64,000 nt of DNA from DAOUAT01 sp964551735 (GCA_964551735.1 CAZKEF010000021.1:1-64000); one strand, 5' to 3'; positions 7,340 through 16,510 are shown, counted from the first letter of the stretch. Numbers and translations: made by a program. Notes: a model not told the origin generated them from the letters alone.

Positions 7340-7710
7340 TGTACGCTGCGATTGAACGACTCGCGCTTGCCGAGTTCGTCGATATGGTCACAGGAGTGAA
7401 ACACATCGGACGGCGCGCCAACACAATTCTCAAGCTACGCCTGCTGATTCGCGATGGCACCTATGTTAATGTATGGCTGAGTCCTACGGGCGCCGACTAC
7501 GCCTATCACTGGGAACAACGAGCGCAGCGCGGCAGTTTGCATCGGCATGACAATGCACCGGATCACCCTCACACTACGACCTACCCAAAGCATTTCCACA
7601 AGGGTGATGAAACCGCCGTGGAAGCGAGCTTCATCCCCGATGCTCCGGCTGATGCGATACGGTACTTCTTGAGTTTCGTCCATCAGCAGTTGGCTAATGA
7701 CGATCGGTAG
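7339..7710 (+). CDS. TumE/DUF6516-family toxin-like protein
   Basis: 123 residues and apparently full length. The pattern LKLRLLIRDGTYVNVWLS, YAYHWEQRAQRG, LHRHDNAPDHPHTTTYPKHF and a C-terminal DAIRYFLSFVHQQL fits the TumE (DUF6516) toxin family. ATG 7339 overlaps the stop of the repaired antitoxin frame (TGATG); TTG 7336 is a less likely alternative. If the antitoxin frameshift is real, an intact toxin would sit beside a broken antitoxin, so either the toxin is weak or the frameshift is not. The biochemical activity is not visible from sequence. Confidence 0.7.
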   Translation: MYAAIERLALAEFVDMVTGVKHIGRRANTILKLRLLIRDGTYVNVWLSPTGADYAYHWEQRAQRGSLHRHDNAPDHPHTTTYPKHFHKGDETAVEASFIPDAPADAIRYFLSFVHQQLANDDR

Positions 7711-7726
7711 CCTCACTGAACGAGCG

Positions 7727-8560
7727 ATGAGCGTAGCAGCTGCCCACCGTGCACCCATCCGCGCCTTAATCAGCGACCTGGACGGCACCCTGGTGGCCGG
7801 CAACCGGCCGCAGCCGGGCCTGCTTCCCTTCCTGGACTTCCTGCGCGGCCGCGGGATCGCGCTGACTGTCGTCACCAACAACACGGTGCGGACGCCGGCG
7901 CAGTACAGCCGCAAGCTGGCCGAGCTGGGCGCCGATGTGCCGCCGGACCAGATCCTGACAGCCTCCGTCGCCACAGCCGAAACCCTGCGGGCCGAGCTCC
8001 CGGCCGCCGCGTCCGTCTTTGTGGTCGGCGAGATCGGGCTGAAGGCTGCGCTGGTCGAGGCCGGATTTCTCCTGGTGGATGACAGCACGAACCCCGTCGC
8101 GGCCGTGGTGGTGGGCGGCGACCGGGCTATCACCCACGACAAGCTCAAGCACGCCATCCGCCACGTCCGCCGCGGCGCGCAGTTCATCGGCGCCAACCCC
8201 GACCTGCTGGTCCCCGTTGAGGACGGGCTGGCGCCGGAGGCCGGGGTGCTGCTAGCCGCCATCGCGGCCGGTGCGGGCGTGCCCCCGACCATCATCGGCA
8301 AGCCGGAACGCCCCCTGCTCGACCTGGCGCTGGCGCGCATGGGCAGCACGCCGGCGACCACCGCCATCCTGGGCGACCGGCTGGACACCGACATCCTCGG
8401 CGGCCAGCGCCTGGGGCTGCGGACGATCCTGGTCACGACCGGCGTGGATGATGCCGGCGCGATCCAGACGAAAGGTATCATGCCGGACGTTGTGGTGGCA
8501 GGATTGGAAGGACTAACGGATATCTGGGAGTATCTTCAGCAAAGGAGAGGAAGCTCATGA
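7727..8560 (+). CDS. HAD-IIA (NagD/phosphoglycolate phosphatase-like) hydrolase
   Basis: 277 residues from ATG 7727 (287 from ATG 7697, which would overlap the toxin gene). HAD motif I SDLDGTL holds the nucleophile and acid/base Asp pair, TNN is motif II, GKPERPLLDLAL supplies the Lys of motif III, and GDRLDTDI is motif IV. The mid-chain cap and the GANPD segment are typical of the NagD/PGP branch, which removes phosphate from small metabolites such as phosphoglycolate or sugar phosphates. Its TGA overlaps the next gene's ATG by four bases, so the two are co-translated. Confidence 0.85.
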   Translation: MSVAAAHRAPIRALISDLDGTLVAGNRPQPGLLPFLDFLRGRGIALTVVTNNTVRTPAQYSRKLAELGADVPPDQILTASVATAETLRAELPAAASVFVVGEIGLKAALVEAGFLLVDDSTNPVAAVVVGGDRAITHDKLKHAIRHVRRGAQFIGANPDLLVPVEDGLAPEAGVLLAAIAAGAGVPPTIIGKPERPLLDLALARMGSTPATTAILGDRLDTDILGGQRLGLRTILVTTGVDDAGAIQTKGIMPDVVVAGLEGLTDIWEYLQQRRGSS

Positions 8561-9555
8561 CCAACCCGGTCATTGTGATCACCATCGGCCAGATGCACTA
8601 CCAGCGCATGATGAGCCAGGCCGCGTGGGCGCGGCTGGCGGAATTTGCCGAAATCGTGCACCACCCGGCCCAGGAGCCCGCGGCGAAGGCTGATCTGCTG
8701 GCGCTGCTACCTGGCGCGGACGCGTGCGTCACCAGTTGGGATGTGGCCCGGCTGGACGCGGATGTGCTGGCGGCCGCGCCCCGGCTACGCGCCCTGGCTC
8801 ACATGGGCGGCAGCGTGCGCCGCGTGGTGTCCGATGCTGTGTGGGCGCGCGGCATCCATGTGACCTCGGCCGCGCCCGCGTTGGGGCAGGACGTGGCCGA
8901 GACCACCGTGGGTCTGATCCTGGTGGGGGTCAAGCGCATCTGGCCGCTGGCGCAGCACGTGCGCGAGGGCGGCTGGCGGGAGACGCCGTGGTGGCCGGCC
9001 CGCGAACTGCGCGGCAACGTCGTCGGCGTCATCGGCGGCGGTAACATCGGCCGGCACGTGATCCGGCTGCTGGCGCCGTTCGAGCCGCACGTGCTGGTGT
9101 ATGACCCCTACCTGCCCGGCGCCGAGGCCGAGCGCCTGGGCGTGGCCAAGGCCGAGCTGGATGACCTGCTCTGCCGCGCCGATGTGATCACCCTGCACGC
9201 GCCCAGCCTGCCCGAAACCGAGCATATGATTGACGCGCGGCGGCTGGCGTTGATGAAGGATGACGCGCTCATCGTCAACACCGCGCGCGGGTCGTTGTTC
9301 GACGAGCCGGCCCTGGTGGCCGAGCTGTGCCGGGGCCGCTTCTTCGCGTTCCTGGATGTCACCGACCCGGAGCCGCCCGCGGCTGATAGCCCCCTGCGCC
9401 GCCTGCCCAACGTGGTCGTCACGCCCCACCTGGCCGGCTGCATCGAGAACTGCACCCGCATGGGTGAGATGGCGGTCGAAGAGCTGCGCCGCTTCTTCGC
9501 TGGCGAGCCGCCCATCTACCGGGTGACGCCTGAGCGGTTGGCGCACACGGCGTGA
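8557..9555 (+). CDS. D-2-hydroxyacid dehydrogenase (phosphoglycerate dehydrogenase-like)
   Basis: 332 residues. The NAD-binding motif GVIGGGNIGRHVIRLL is at about 157-172, and the catalytic triad is readable as Arg244 (NTARGSLFDE), Glu272 (DVTDPEPP) and His291 (TPHLAG). Members oxidise D-2-hydroxy acids or reduce 2-oxo acids (glycerate, glyoxylate, phosphoglycerate). The 4-base ATGA overlap with the HAD phosphatase suggests the phosphatase feeds or drains the same metabolite. With the Hyi-like isomerase upstream, a hydroxypyruvate/glycerate branch is plausible but inferred. Confidence 0.87.
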   Translation: MTNPVIVITIGQMHYQRMMSQAAWARLAEFAEIVHHPAQEPAAKADLLALLPGADACVTSWDVARLDADVLAAAPRLRALAHMGGSVRRVVSDAVWARGIHVTSAAPALGQDVAETTVGLILVGVKRIWPLAQHVREGGWRETPWWPARELRGNVVGVIGGGNIGRHVIRLLAPFEPHVLVYDPYLPGAEAERLGVAKAELDDLLCRADVITLHAPSLPETEHMIDARRLALMKDDALIVNTARGSLFDEPALVAELCRGRFFAFLDVTDPEPPAADSPLRRLPNVVVTPHLAGCIENCTRMGEMAVEELRRFFAGEPPIYRVTPERLAHTA

Positions 9556-9558
9556 GGC

Positions 9559-11439
9559 GTGAGAATATCAATGTACGGCACCCTGCACATTCAACGCGGC
9601 CGGCCGAACCCTGACTCGGCCGGAATTGACGCGCTGTACCTGTTCCGCGGCGCGCCGGCTGCCGCGCCCATCCACGAGATCGTCTCGGCGCCAGACGTCA
9701 CCCTACCGGGGCCGCCGGACCTCTCGCCTGATCACCCGTTCCATCTCCATGTGCTGCACTTCAACGACCTCCACGGCCGCCTGGCCGATGTCAGCGCGGA
9801 TGCGATCCGGCCCGTCTTCTCGCGTATGGCGGACTATATCCGGCGCGCACGCGAGGGCAGCACCGGTCGGCCCGATGCGGGTGTGCTTGTCTTTTCCGGC
9901 GGCGATGATCTGGTGGGGACGGCCTTCAGCGAGCTCGGCGGAAGCCGCCCCGCGAACTTCGTGTGCCACCCGGCTTATCGACTCTATTCGGCTGCAGGGG
10001 TTGATGCCGGGGGGATCGGGAATCACGACCTGGACTGGGGCCTGGGCGTGTTGGCGCTGGCGGCCCGGCAAGACGCGGCCTTTCCGCTGCTGGCGGCCAA
10101 CCTGCTGCCGGCCCGAGATGCCGATGCGGCGGGCGTCTATCCGGCCGCGCTGTTCGTGGTTAAGGGCGTGCGCATTGGAGTGATCGGCCTCACCACGCCG
10201 GCCGAGTGCAAGAACGTGCTGCCCGGTGAATTCACGATCGTCGATCCCGTGGCTGCCATGCGCAATCTGCTGCCCGGTGAATTCACGATCGTCGATCCCG
10301 TGGCTGCCATGCGCAATCTGCTGCCCGCTTTCCGGCCGTTGTGTGACGTGGTGATCGTCCTGAGCCACCTGGGTTACAGCCTGGCCGACCCGCGCGGCAT
10401 CGTGGCCGGCTCCGGCGATGTGGAGCTGGCGCTGGCGCTGCCGCCCGGGATCGTGCAGTTGATCGTCGGCGGGCACACACACAGCGTGTTTCACGCGACC
10501 GGTCTGGATGACGCGCAGGTCGTGAACGGCATCCCCATCGTCCAGGCCGGCGCGCGGGGCCGCTACCTGGGTGAAGCAGAAGTTGACGTAACGTCAGCAG
10601 GCGCCCTTGTGATCGGAGCGCGCCTACTGACCGCCGACGCTTTAGCGCCGGATGCCGCGTTCGAGGCAGACCACGTGCGGCCGCTGGCCGAGCAAGTGCA
10701 GCGCCGGATCGGCGAACCCATCGGCCAGGCCGCCCCGCACCCGGATCTCGCGACCGAGCGCGTCCGGGAGGCGTTTGCCGCGGGGGAGTCGGCGCTGGCG
10801 AACTTCATCGCTGATGCCCTGGCGGCGCGCTGCCGGGCGGCCGGTTTCCAGGTTGACTTTGCGTTGGTGGATACGTCCTCCGTCTGCGCGGGGCTCCCGG
10901 CGGGCGGGGCTATCACTTTCGGTGACCTGTTCGCGGTGATGCCATTCGCGGATTCGATCGTGCTGCGGCGGTTGTCACCTGCACAGTTGCACGCGCTGCT
11001 GGACGACAATGCCTGCCGCGCCGACCGGCCAGATGAGCGGAGCGCGGAACGCGGTTTCCTGCACTTCAGTCGCGAGGTGCGCTATGGTATCATTCGCGGT
11101 GAAACGCGCGCCCAGGCGTATGCTTCAGGGGCGACCCTGGACGGCATACCAGCTGAGGCGCTCAGTCGGCCGCTATGGGCCGCGTGCAGCAGCTTCGTGC
11201 GGGGGCTGGCCTCCGGCTGGGAGCGTCAGTGCGCCGGTCAGGGCTGGTCGGTCTGGGATCTGCGGGCTCTGCCCGCCGAGCAGACGGGATTGGCGCTGCG
11301 CGATGAGATCCTGGCCTTCATCCGGGAGCACGGAGGCGTGACCGAAGCGGCCGGTTTACAACGCGATGGGCGGCTGGTGATAACCTGGGATGAGGACGCG
11401 GACGAGTGCGGATTGACGCGGATGGCGACTGTTTCCTAA
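9559..11439 (+). CDS. 5'-nucleotidase/UshA-family metallophosphoesterase with internal duplication
   Basis: 626 residues. The metallophosphatase domain has HFNDLHG (67-73), SGGDD (113-117), GNHDLDWG (154-161), LSHLG and GGHTH (304-308); a 5'-nucleotidase C-terminal substrate domain follows (about 380-580, NFIADA). No signal peptide is visible, unusual for a family that is mostly exported, and an approximately 55-residue N-terminal extension precedes the domain. Residues 221-254 contain a 17-residue unit repeated exactly (LPGEFTIVDPVAAMRNL), encoded by a perfect 51-base tandem duplication. The start is GTG 9559 or ATG 9571. It likely hydrolyses nucleotides or other phosphoesters. Confidence 0.82.
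   Translation: MRISMYGTLHIQRGRPNPDSAGIDALYLFRGAPAAAPIHEIVSAPDVTLPGPPDLSPDHPFHLHVLHFNDLHGRLADVSADAIRPVFSRMADYIRRAREGSTGRPDAGVLVFSGGDDLVGTAFSELGGSRPANFVCHPAYRLYSAAGVDAGGIGNHDLDWGLGVLALAARQDAAFPLLAANLLPARDADAAGVYPAALFVVKGVRIGVIGLTTPAECKNVLPGEFTIVDPVAAMRNLLPGEFTIVDPVAAMRNLLPAFRPLCDVVIVLSHLGYSLADPRGIVAGSGDVELALALPPGIVQLIVGGHTHSVFHATGLDDAQVVNGIPIVQAGARGRYLGEAEVDVTSAGALVIGARLLTADALAPDAAFEADHVRPLAEQVQRRIGEPIGQAAPHPDLATERVREAFAAGESALANFIADALAARCRAAGFQVDFALVDTSSVCAGLPAGGAITFGDLFAVMPFADSIVLRRLSPAQLHALLDDNACRADRPDERSAERGFLHFSREVRYGIIRGETRAQAYASGATLDGIPAEALSRPLWAACSSFVRGLASGWERQCAGQGWSVWDLRALPAEQTGLALRDEILAFIREHGGVTEAAGLQRDGRLVITWDEDADECGLTRMATVS
10219..10320 (+). repeat. Perfect 51-bp tandem duplication inside the phosphoesterase gene
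   Basis: Copy 1 is 10219-10269 and copy 2 is 10270-10320, identical in all 51 bases and in frame, so 17 residues are repeated without breaking the protein. A third partial start (CTGCCCG at 10321) marks the original junction. Perfect identity implies a very recent event or an assembly artefact. Confidence 0.95.
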
Positions 11440-11456
11440 TTGATTCGAGGGATCTG

Positions 11457-11954
11457 ATGCCCGGAAAAGATCGTGAGTTCACCATGCGTTTCCTGGCCGG
11501 CGTGCCGGAGACGAACTTGTACGGCAAAGTCCACGGCGGCTCGATGATGAAATGGATGGACGAGGCCGCGTATGCCTGCGCGTCGGGGTGGTGCGGGCTG
11601 CCGTGCGTCACTGTCTCTATCAGCGGCATCACGTTTCACAAGCCCGTGACGGTGGGGCACATCGTGGAGCTGCGCGCCCGGCTGATCTACACCGGCCGCA
11701 CCAGCATGCATATCGCGGTGGATGTGAGCTCCCGCGACCCGCGGCACGGCGAATACGAGCAGACCACGAGCTGCCTGATCGTGTTCGTGGCCCTTGGCGC
11801 CGAGGGGCGCCCGGCCCCCGTGCCCAAGTGGGAGCCGGTGACGCCGGAGGATGTTGCTTTGCAAGACCGCGCGGTGCGCCTGATGGCGTTGGGCTGCGAT
11901 ATCCAGGCGGAGCTGCGCGCTTTTCAAGAGGCGGGAATCTACGCCACCCGGTAG
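11457..11954 (+). CDS. Hotdog-fold acyl-CoA thioesterase
   Basis: 165 residues from ATG 11457 (182 from ATG 11406, which would overlap the previous gene). The segment LYGKVHGGSMMKWMDEAAYA is the N-terminal hotdog helix of the YciA/BACH-type acyl-CoA hydrolase family, with the Asp-bearing WMDE motif. ISGITFHKPVTVGHIVEL and GRTSMHIAVDV are the following strands. The enzyme hydrolyses acyl-CoA to free acid and CoA; chain-length preference is not readable. The end of the gene overlaps the convergent GH13 gene by 16 bases. Confidence 0.82.
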   Translation: MPGKDREFTMRFLAGVPETNLYGKVHGGSMMKWMDEAAYACASGWCGLPCVTVSISGITFHKPVTVGHIVELRARLIYTGRTSMHIAVDVSSRDPRHGEYEQTTSCLIVFVALGAEGRPAPVPKWEPVTPEDVALQDRAVRLMALGCDIQAELRAFQEAGIYATR

Positions 11955-13576
11955 ATGCCTGCAGAAACCGCAGGCAGACGCACGGCCAGGCCGTCCGCCG
12001 CGCAGCTCAACCCTCCCTCGGTGCCGTACAGCATCTCCACCACCTGGCAGCCTTCACTCGGCACAGCAACCGCCGCCTCCGCCGCGCTGGGGTTCAGCGC
12101 GACCACGATCCGCTCGCTCCCATCGGCCGCGCAGCGCTCGTAGACGAACGGCAGCTTGCCGGCCTCGGCGTAGAGCGGCCGAAAGGCGGCGCCAGCGGCC
12201 AGCGCCGGGTGCGCCTTGCGCAGCGCGATCAGCGCCCGCACCTGGTTCAACAGCGACGCAGGGTCGTCCAGTTGGCCGGCCACGTCGGGCCGGTCGGGGT
12301 TGGGGTCAACCGGCAGGTAGAGCGCATCGGCCCCCGCGGCCGAGAAGCCCGCGTTGGGCAGGGCGTTGTCCCACTGCATGGGCGTGCGCGCGCCGGTGCG
12401 GTCGAAGCCGCCCTCTTTGGAAGGCAAGCCGTGGACCGTCTTCATGCCGATCTCGTCGCCGTAATAGATGAACGGCACGCCCGGCATGGTGAGCAGGAAG
12501 GCCCACGCGCAGGCCAGGTCGGCCGCCTCGCGGCCCTCGGCCAAGCGCATGCCCATGTCGTGGTTGCCGCCAGGGATGCAGATCAGGCCCCGGTCGTGTG
12601 TGGCCTGGTAGTCCGTCCAGTACTCATCCAGGAACTCCCGGATGTTGCCGTGGCCGGAGCGGTCGAAGAAGCTCCACCCGTAGCGGTTGGTGAACAGCCC
12701 CTGCGAACCCTTGCGGAACAGCGACGTGTAGCCGCCCTGCGCGAAGTGCAGCTCGAAATCCATGTGGAAGCCGGCGTTCAACGACTCCTGCGGCCGGCCC
12801 CATTCGGCGATGATGGCCGCGTCGGGATATTCGGCATCCAACCACGCCCGCACCTCGCGCCAGAAGGCCGCGGTCGCTCGCCGGCCGGGGTCGTGCTTCA
12901 CCAGTGAACCGGCCATGTCCACCCGAAAGCCGGCCGCGCCGCGGTCCAGCCAGTAGCGCATGATGTTCATGATCTCCCGGCGGACGGCCCGGGGCCCGGG
13001 CGCATCGGTGGGCTGCTGCCAGGGGTGGGCGGGGTCGGGGTTGGCGAAGCCGTAGTTGAGCGCGGGCTGGCACGCGAAGAAGTTGGTGATGAAGCTGCCG
13101 TTCCGCTCGCAGATGCCGCTGATCGCCTTTAAGTCGCCGGCCGGCGCCCACACCGAATCGGTCCAGATGAACCAGTCGGTGTACTCGTTGCGCTCGTGGC
13201 GGGCCGAGGCCTTGAACCAGGGGTGAGCCCACGAGGTGTGGCCGGGCACCAGGTCCAGGAAGATGCGGATGCCGCGCTCGCGGGCCTCGGCGAACAGCGC
13301 CTCCAGGTCGGCATTGGCGCCGTAGCGCGGGGCCACCCGGTAGTAGTCGCTGACATCGTAGCCGGCGTCTTCAAACGGCGACTCCCAGCAGGGGTTGAGC
13401 CACAGCGCGTTGACCCCCAGCGACACCAGGTAGTCCAGCTTGGCTCGGATGCCCGGCAGGTCGCCGATGCCGTCGCCGTTGGCGTCGAAGAACGTTTGCG
13501 GGTAGATCTCGTAGAAGACGGTGCCCTCCAGCCAGGCCGGGTAGGGCCGGGAGGGCGAAGTTTCAGGAACGGACAC
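11939..13576 (-). CDS. GH13 alpha-glycosidase (alpha-amylase superfamily), member 1
   Basis: 545 residues starting at GTG 13576-13574, supported by GGAGG six bases upstream. The (beta/alpha)8 GH13 motifs are GFRVDMAG (nucleophile Asp220), IIAEWGRP (acid/base Glu258) and GGNHDMGM (Asp340). The N-terminal DANGDGIGDLPGI segment is a calcium/substrate loop typical of oligo-1,6-glucosidase and trehalose-synthase relatives. No signal peptide, so it is probably cytoplasmic and acts on imported maltodextrin-like sugars. It diverges from the GH31 gene across a 239-base space holding a GTAGGGGCGGGTC inverted repeat (13648-13660/13733-13745). Confidence 0.85.
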   Translation of the reverse strand: MSVPETSPSRPYPAWLEGTVFYEIYPQTFFDANGDGIGDLPGIRAKLDYLVSLGVNALWLNPCWESPFEDAGYDVSDYYRVAPRYGANADLEALFAEARERGIRIFLDLVPGHTSWAHPWFKASARHERNEYTDWFIWTDSVWAPAGDLKAISGICERNGSFITNFFACQPALNYGFANPDPAHPWQQPTDAPGPRAVRREIMNIMRYWLDRGAAGFRVDMAGSLVKHDPGRRATAAFWREVRAWLDAEYPDAAIIAEWGRPQESLNAGFHMDFELHFAQGGYTSLFRKGSQGLFTNRYGWSFFDRSGHGNIREFLDEYWTDYQATHDRGLICIPGGNHDMGMRLAEGREAADLACAWAFLLTMPGVPFIYYGDEIGMKTVHGLPSKEGGFDRTGARTPMQWDNALPNAGFSAAGADALYLPVDPNPDRPDVAGQLDDPASLLNQVRALIALRKAHPALAAGAAFRPLYAEAGKLPFVYERCAADGSERIVVALNPSAAEAAVAVPSEGCQVVEMLYGTEGGLSCAADGLAVRLPAVSAGIYRVA

Positions 13577-13647
13577 GATAAGCCTCCATGAGGGAAGTGA
13601 GATTGTGACGGAGTTTACTACAGAAAAGGCGAATGAACCAATCCGAA

Positions 13648-13745
13648 GTAGGGGCGGGTCTTGTGCCGTTGAGCCGAGCCCGGGACGCATGGGGATGGCG
13701 TTGTGGAGACGGATTCGTCATTGATGCGAAAAGATCCGCCCCTAC
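13648..13745. repeat. Inverted repeat in the GH13/GH31 divergent space
   Basis: GTAGGGGCGGGTC at 13648-13660 pairs with GATCCGCCCCTAC at 13733-13745 (one mismatch). It occupies the centre of the space between two divergent glycosidase genes. It may be another dispersed palindrome or may shape promoter DNA; no clear -35/-10 pair was found on either strand. Confidence 0.6.
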
Positions 13746-13815
13746 GTTTTGCCCCACAACCTGCACAGGGTAGAATAACGCGTGTTTTCGCACATCCATT
13801 TCCAAAGGACAGTCC

Positions 13816-16254
13816 ATGCCCGCTATCACCATTCCCACATCCTTCCCTTCGCAAGCCGACCCGGCCACGGTGGTGTCCGGGCCGCACGTCCGCTTTACGG
13901 TGCTGACCTCGCGCCTGATCCGCATGGAGTACAGCCGCCGCGAGGCGTTTGAGGATCGCGCCAGCCAGGCGTTCTGGTATCGGCAGCAGCCGGTCCCTCC
14001 GTTCACGGTCAGGCGGACGCCCGCACAGATCGAGATCGAGACCGAGCACCTGCTCCTGCGTTACTCCGTCACCGACCTGGGCTTCACCGCCGAGACCCTG
14101 TCGGTGCTGGTCAAGGCGCTGGATGTCACCTGGCGCGTGGGCGACCGTGACCGGCGCAACCTGCGGGGCACCGCGCGCACGCTCGACGAGGCGGACGGTG
14201 AGATCGATCTGGAGCCAGGGCTGGTCTCCCGCGCCGGCTGGGCGCTGGTGGACGACTCCCGCAGCCTGGTCTTCGATGAGAACGGCTGGCTGACCGAGCG
14301 GCCGCCGGCCCGCATCTCCGAGTACCAGGACCTCTATTTTTTCGGCCACGGCCACGATTACATCGGCTGCCTGAAGGATTACACCGCGATCTCCGGCCGC
14401 GTGCCCATGATCCCGCGGTTCGCGCTGGGCAACTGGTGGAGCCGCTACTGGGACTATCACCAGGACGAGCTGCGCGATTTGATGGTGGAATTCCGGGAGA
14501 GAGAGGTGCCGCTGTCGGTGTGCATCGTGGACATGGATTGGCACATCACGGCGACCGGCAACGCGTCCTCCGGCTGGACCGGCTACACCTGGAACCGCCA
14601 GCAGTGGCCCGATCCCGACGTCTTCATCGCCTGGCTGCACGGGGAGGGACTGCGCACCGCGTTGAACCTTCACCCGGCCGACGGCGTATGGCCGCACGAG
14701 GCGCAGTACGCGGACCTGGCCCGTTGGTTGGGGCAGGACCCGGCCGCCGGGCAGCCGGTGCGCTTCGACCTGGCCGACCCGCGCTTCGTCGAGGGCTACT
14801 TCAAGCTGCTGCACCATCCCATGGAGGCGCAGGGGGTGGATTTCTGGTGGCTGGACTGGCAGCAAGGCGCGCGCATGGTCTATTCCCGGCATCCCGTAGC
14901 CGAGGTGATGGACCCGCTGTGGTGGCTGAACCACCTGCACTTCTACGACTTGGGCCGTGACGGCGCCAGGCGTCCCTTCATCTTCTCGCGTTGGGGCGGG
15001 TTGGGCAGCCATCGCTATCCCATCGGCTTCTCCGGCGACAGCGTCGTGTCGTGGGCCTCGCTGGCGTTCCAGCCGTATTTTACCGCCACCGCGTCGAACG
15101 TGGCGTTCGGCTGGTGGAGCCATGACATCGGCGGGCATATGGGCGGCATCGAGGAGGCGGAGCTGTACACGCGTTGGGTGCAGTACGGCGTCTTCAGCCC
15201 GATCTTCCGGCTGCACAGCACCAAGAATCCCTTCCAGGACCGCCGGCCGTGGGGCTACGGCGAGGATGTGTTCCGCATTACCCGCGACGCCATGCAGTTG
15301 CGCCACGCGCTGATCCCCTACATCTACAGCATGGCGTGGCGCGCGGCGCAAGAGAGCATCCCGCTCGTGACGCCGCTGTACTACTGGGCGGCGGAGCGGG
15401 AGGAGGCGTACCACTGCCCCAACCAGTTCTGGTTCGGCAGCGAGTTGATGGCCGCGCCCTTCGTGGCCCCGCGCCACCCCGACACCGGGCTCAGCCGCCA
15501 GTCGGTCTGGCTGCCGGAGGGGGACTGGTTCGATTTCGCGACCGGCGAGCACTGCGCGGGCAGCCGCACGGTCACGCTCTACGGCACGCTGACGGACATC
15601 CCGGTGCTGGCCCGCGCGGGCGCTATCGTGCCGCTGGGACCGCGGGTCGGCTGGGGCGGGGTGGACAACCCGGAGGAGCTGACCGTGATCGCGTTTCCCG
15701 GCGCTGACAACGCGTTCTCGCTGTATGAGGACGACGGCGCCTCGACCGCGTACCTGAGCGGCGACTGCGCGCTCACGCGGTTCTCGCAGATCTGGGGTGG
15801 CTCGCGCATGTGCTTCATGATTGACAAGGTCAAGGGGAACCCGGCCCACATCCCGGCCGGCCGGAGCTACCGGCTGATCCTCCGAGGGGTGTGCCGGCCG
15901 GACGCGCTGCAACTTGCAGTTAACGGGGTCGAACAGGCAATCGCCTGGACTTACGACGAGACTGCCGAATCGCTGGCGCTGCCCCCGGTCGCCGTCGGCC
16001 CGGGCGATGCGTTGGCGTTGACCCTCAGCGTGACGGATGGCTCGCTGCTCTCCCGGCGCGACCGCCGCCTGGAGACCTGCCGCGCAATGCTGCGAACCTT
16101 CCGCATGAATTCGTGGGTGAAGTGGGGATTGGAGCGGGCGCTGCCTGACCTGGTAGCCGACCCGGCAAGCCGCGGCCGCGCCGGCGGGGAGCTGGATCGG
16201 GTCACTGAGGCGCAGTGGCTGGCGCTGCTGGACGTGATCGCGCGGCGCGCCTGA
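13816..16254 (+). CDS. GH31 alpha-glucosidase-family enzyme
   Basis: 812 residues. An N-terminal beta-sandwich (about 1-190) is followed by the GH31 barrel: IVDMDWH (237-243), FWWLDWQQG with the probable nucleophile Asp347, WGGLGSHRYPIGFSGDSV with the probable acid/base Asp408, then a C-terminal beta region with YEDDG (about 640). The nucleophile motif is WLDWQQG rather than the common WNDMNE, placing it in a less-studied GH31 branch. No signal peptide is seen. Known relatives release glucose or xylose from alpha-linked sugars or transglycosylate. It lies among GH13 genes, fitting alpha-glucan use. Confidence 0.85.
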   Translation: MPAITIPTSFPSQADPATVVSGPHVRFTVLTSRLIRMEYSRREAFEDRASQAFWYRQQPVPPFTVRRTPAQIEIETEHLLLRYSVTDLGFTAETLSVLVKALDVTWRVGDRDRRNLRGTARTLDEADGEIDLEPGLVSRAGWALVDDSRSLVFDENGWLTERPPARISEYQDLYFFGHGHDYIGCLKDYTAISGRVPMIPRFALGNWWSRYWDYHQDELRDLMVEFREREVPLSVCIVDMDWHITATGNASSGWTGYTWNRQQWPDPDVFIAWLHGEGLRTALNLHPADGVWPHEAQYADLARWLGQDPAAGQPVRFDLADPRFVEGYFKLLHHPMEAQGVDFWWLDWQQGARMVYSRHPVAEVMDPLWWLNHLHFYDLGRDGARRPFIFSRWGGLGSHRYPIGFSGDSVVSWASLAFQPYFTATASNVAFGWWSHDIGGHMGGIEEAELYTRWVQYGVFSPIFRLHSTKNPFQDRRPWGYGEDVFRITRDAMQLRHALIPYIYSMAWRAAQESIPLVTPLYYWAAEREEAYHCPNQFWFGSELMAAPFVAPRHPDTGLSRQSVWLPEGDWFDFATGEHCAGSRTVTLYGTLTDIPVLARAGAIVPLGPRVGWGGVDNPEELTVIAFPGADNAFSLYEDDGASTAYLSGDCALTRFSQIWGGSRMCFMIDKVKGNPAHIPAGRSYRLILRGVCRPDALQLAVNGVEQAIAWTYDETAESLALPPVAVGPGDALALTLSVTDGSLLSRRDRRLETCRAMLRTFRMNSWVKWGLERALPDLVADPASRGRAGGELDRVTEAQWLALLDVIARRA

Positions 16255-16262
16255 TGAGCCTG

Positions 16263-16440
16263 GAATCGAGGCTTTAGCCGGTCATGGTCATTGTCCAGAG
16301 GAACCGGCTAAAGCCCAATGTCACTAACTTTTCGCTCGTAGGGGGTCTATCCCAAAGGGAGGCTGCGCACTGACCCCCGGCTTGGCGTCAGAAGCGGCTC
16401 GAAAGCGCCTGCGACGCCGGTCGCAGACCGGCTAAGAACA
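16263..16440. repeat. Palindromic repeats between GH31 and GH13 genes
   Basis: GGCTTTAGCCGGT (16270-16282) and ACCGGCTAAAGCC (16303-16315) form a perfect 13-base inverted repeat between convergent genes, a plausible bidirectional transcription barrier though without a T-run. A second GC-rich stretch (16400-16440) repeats ACCGGCT-like phrases. The 256-base space has no coding potential that I can see. Confidence 0.6.
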
Positions 16441-16510
16441 GGTGAAACGCTGGCCGACCTCCAAATCTGAGTGCTATTGGGCTGAAGCCTCGCTTCCGGG
16501 GCGGTGTGTG

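Noticed and set aside
13618..15912. A 764-codon open frame on the minus strand opposite the GH31 gene
   Set aside because: It is the antisense shadow of a confidently identified gene; its translation is Arg/His/Ala/Gly-rich with no domain. The same applies to long antisense frames at 29895-31556, 43998-45572, 47811-49217 and 50136-51533.
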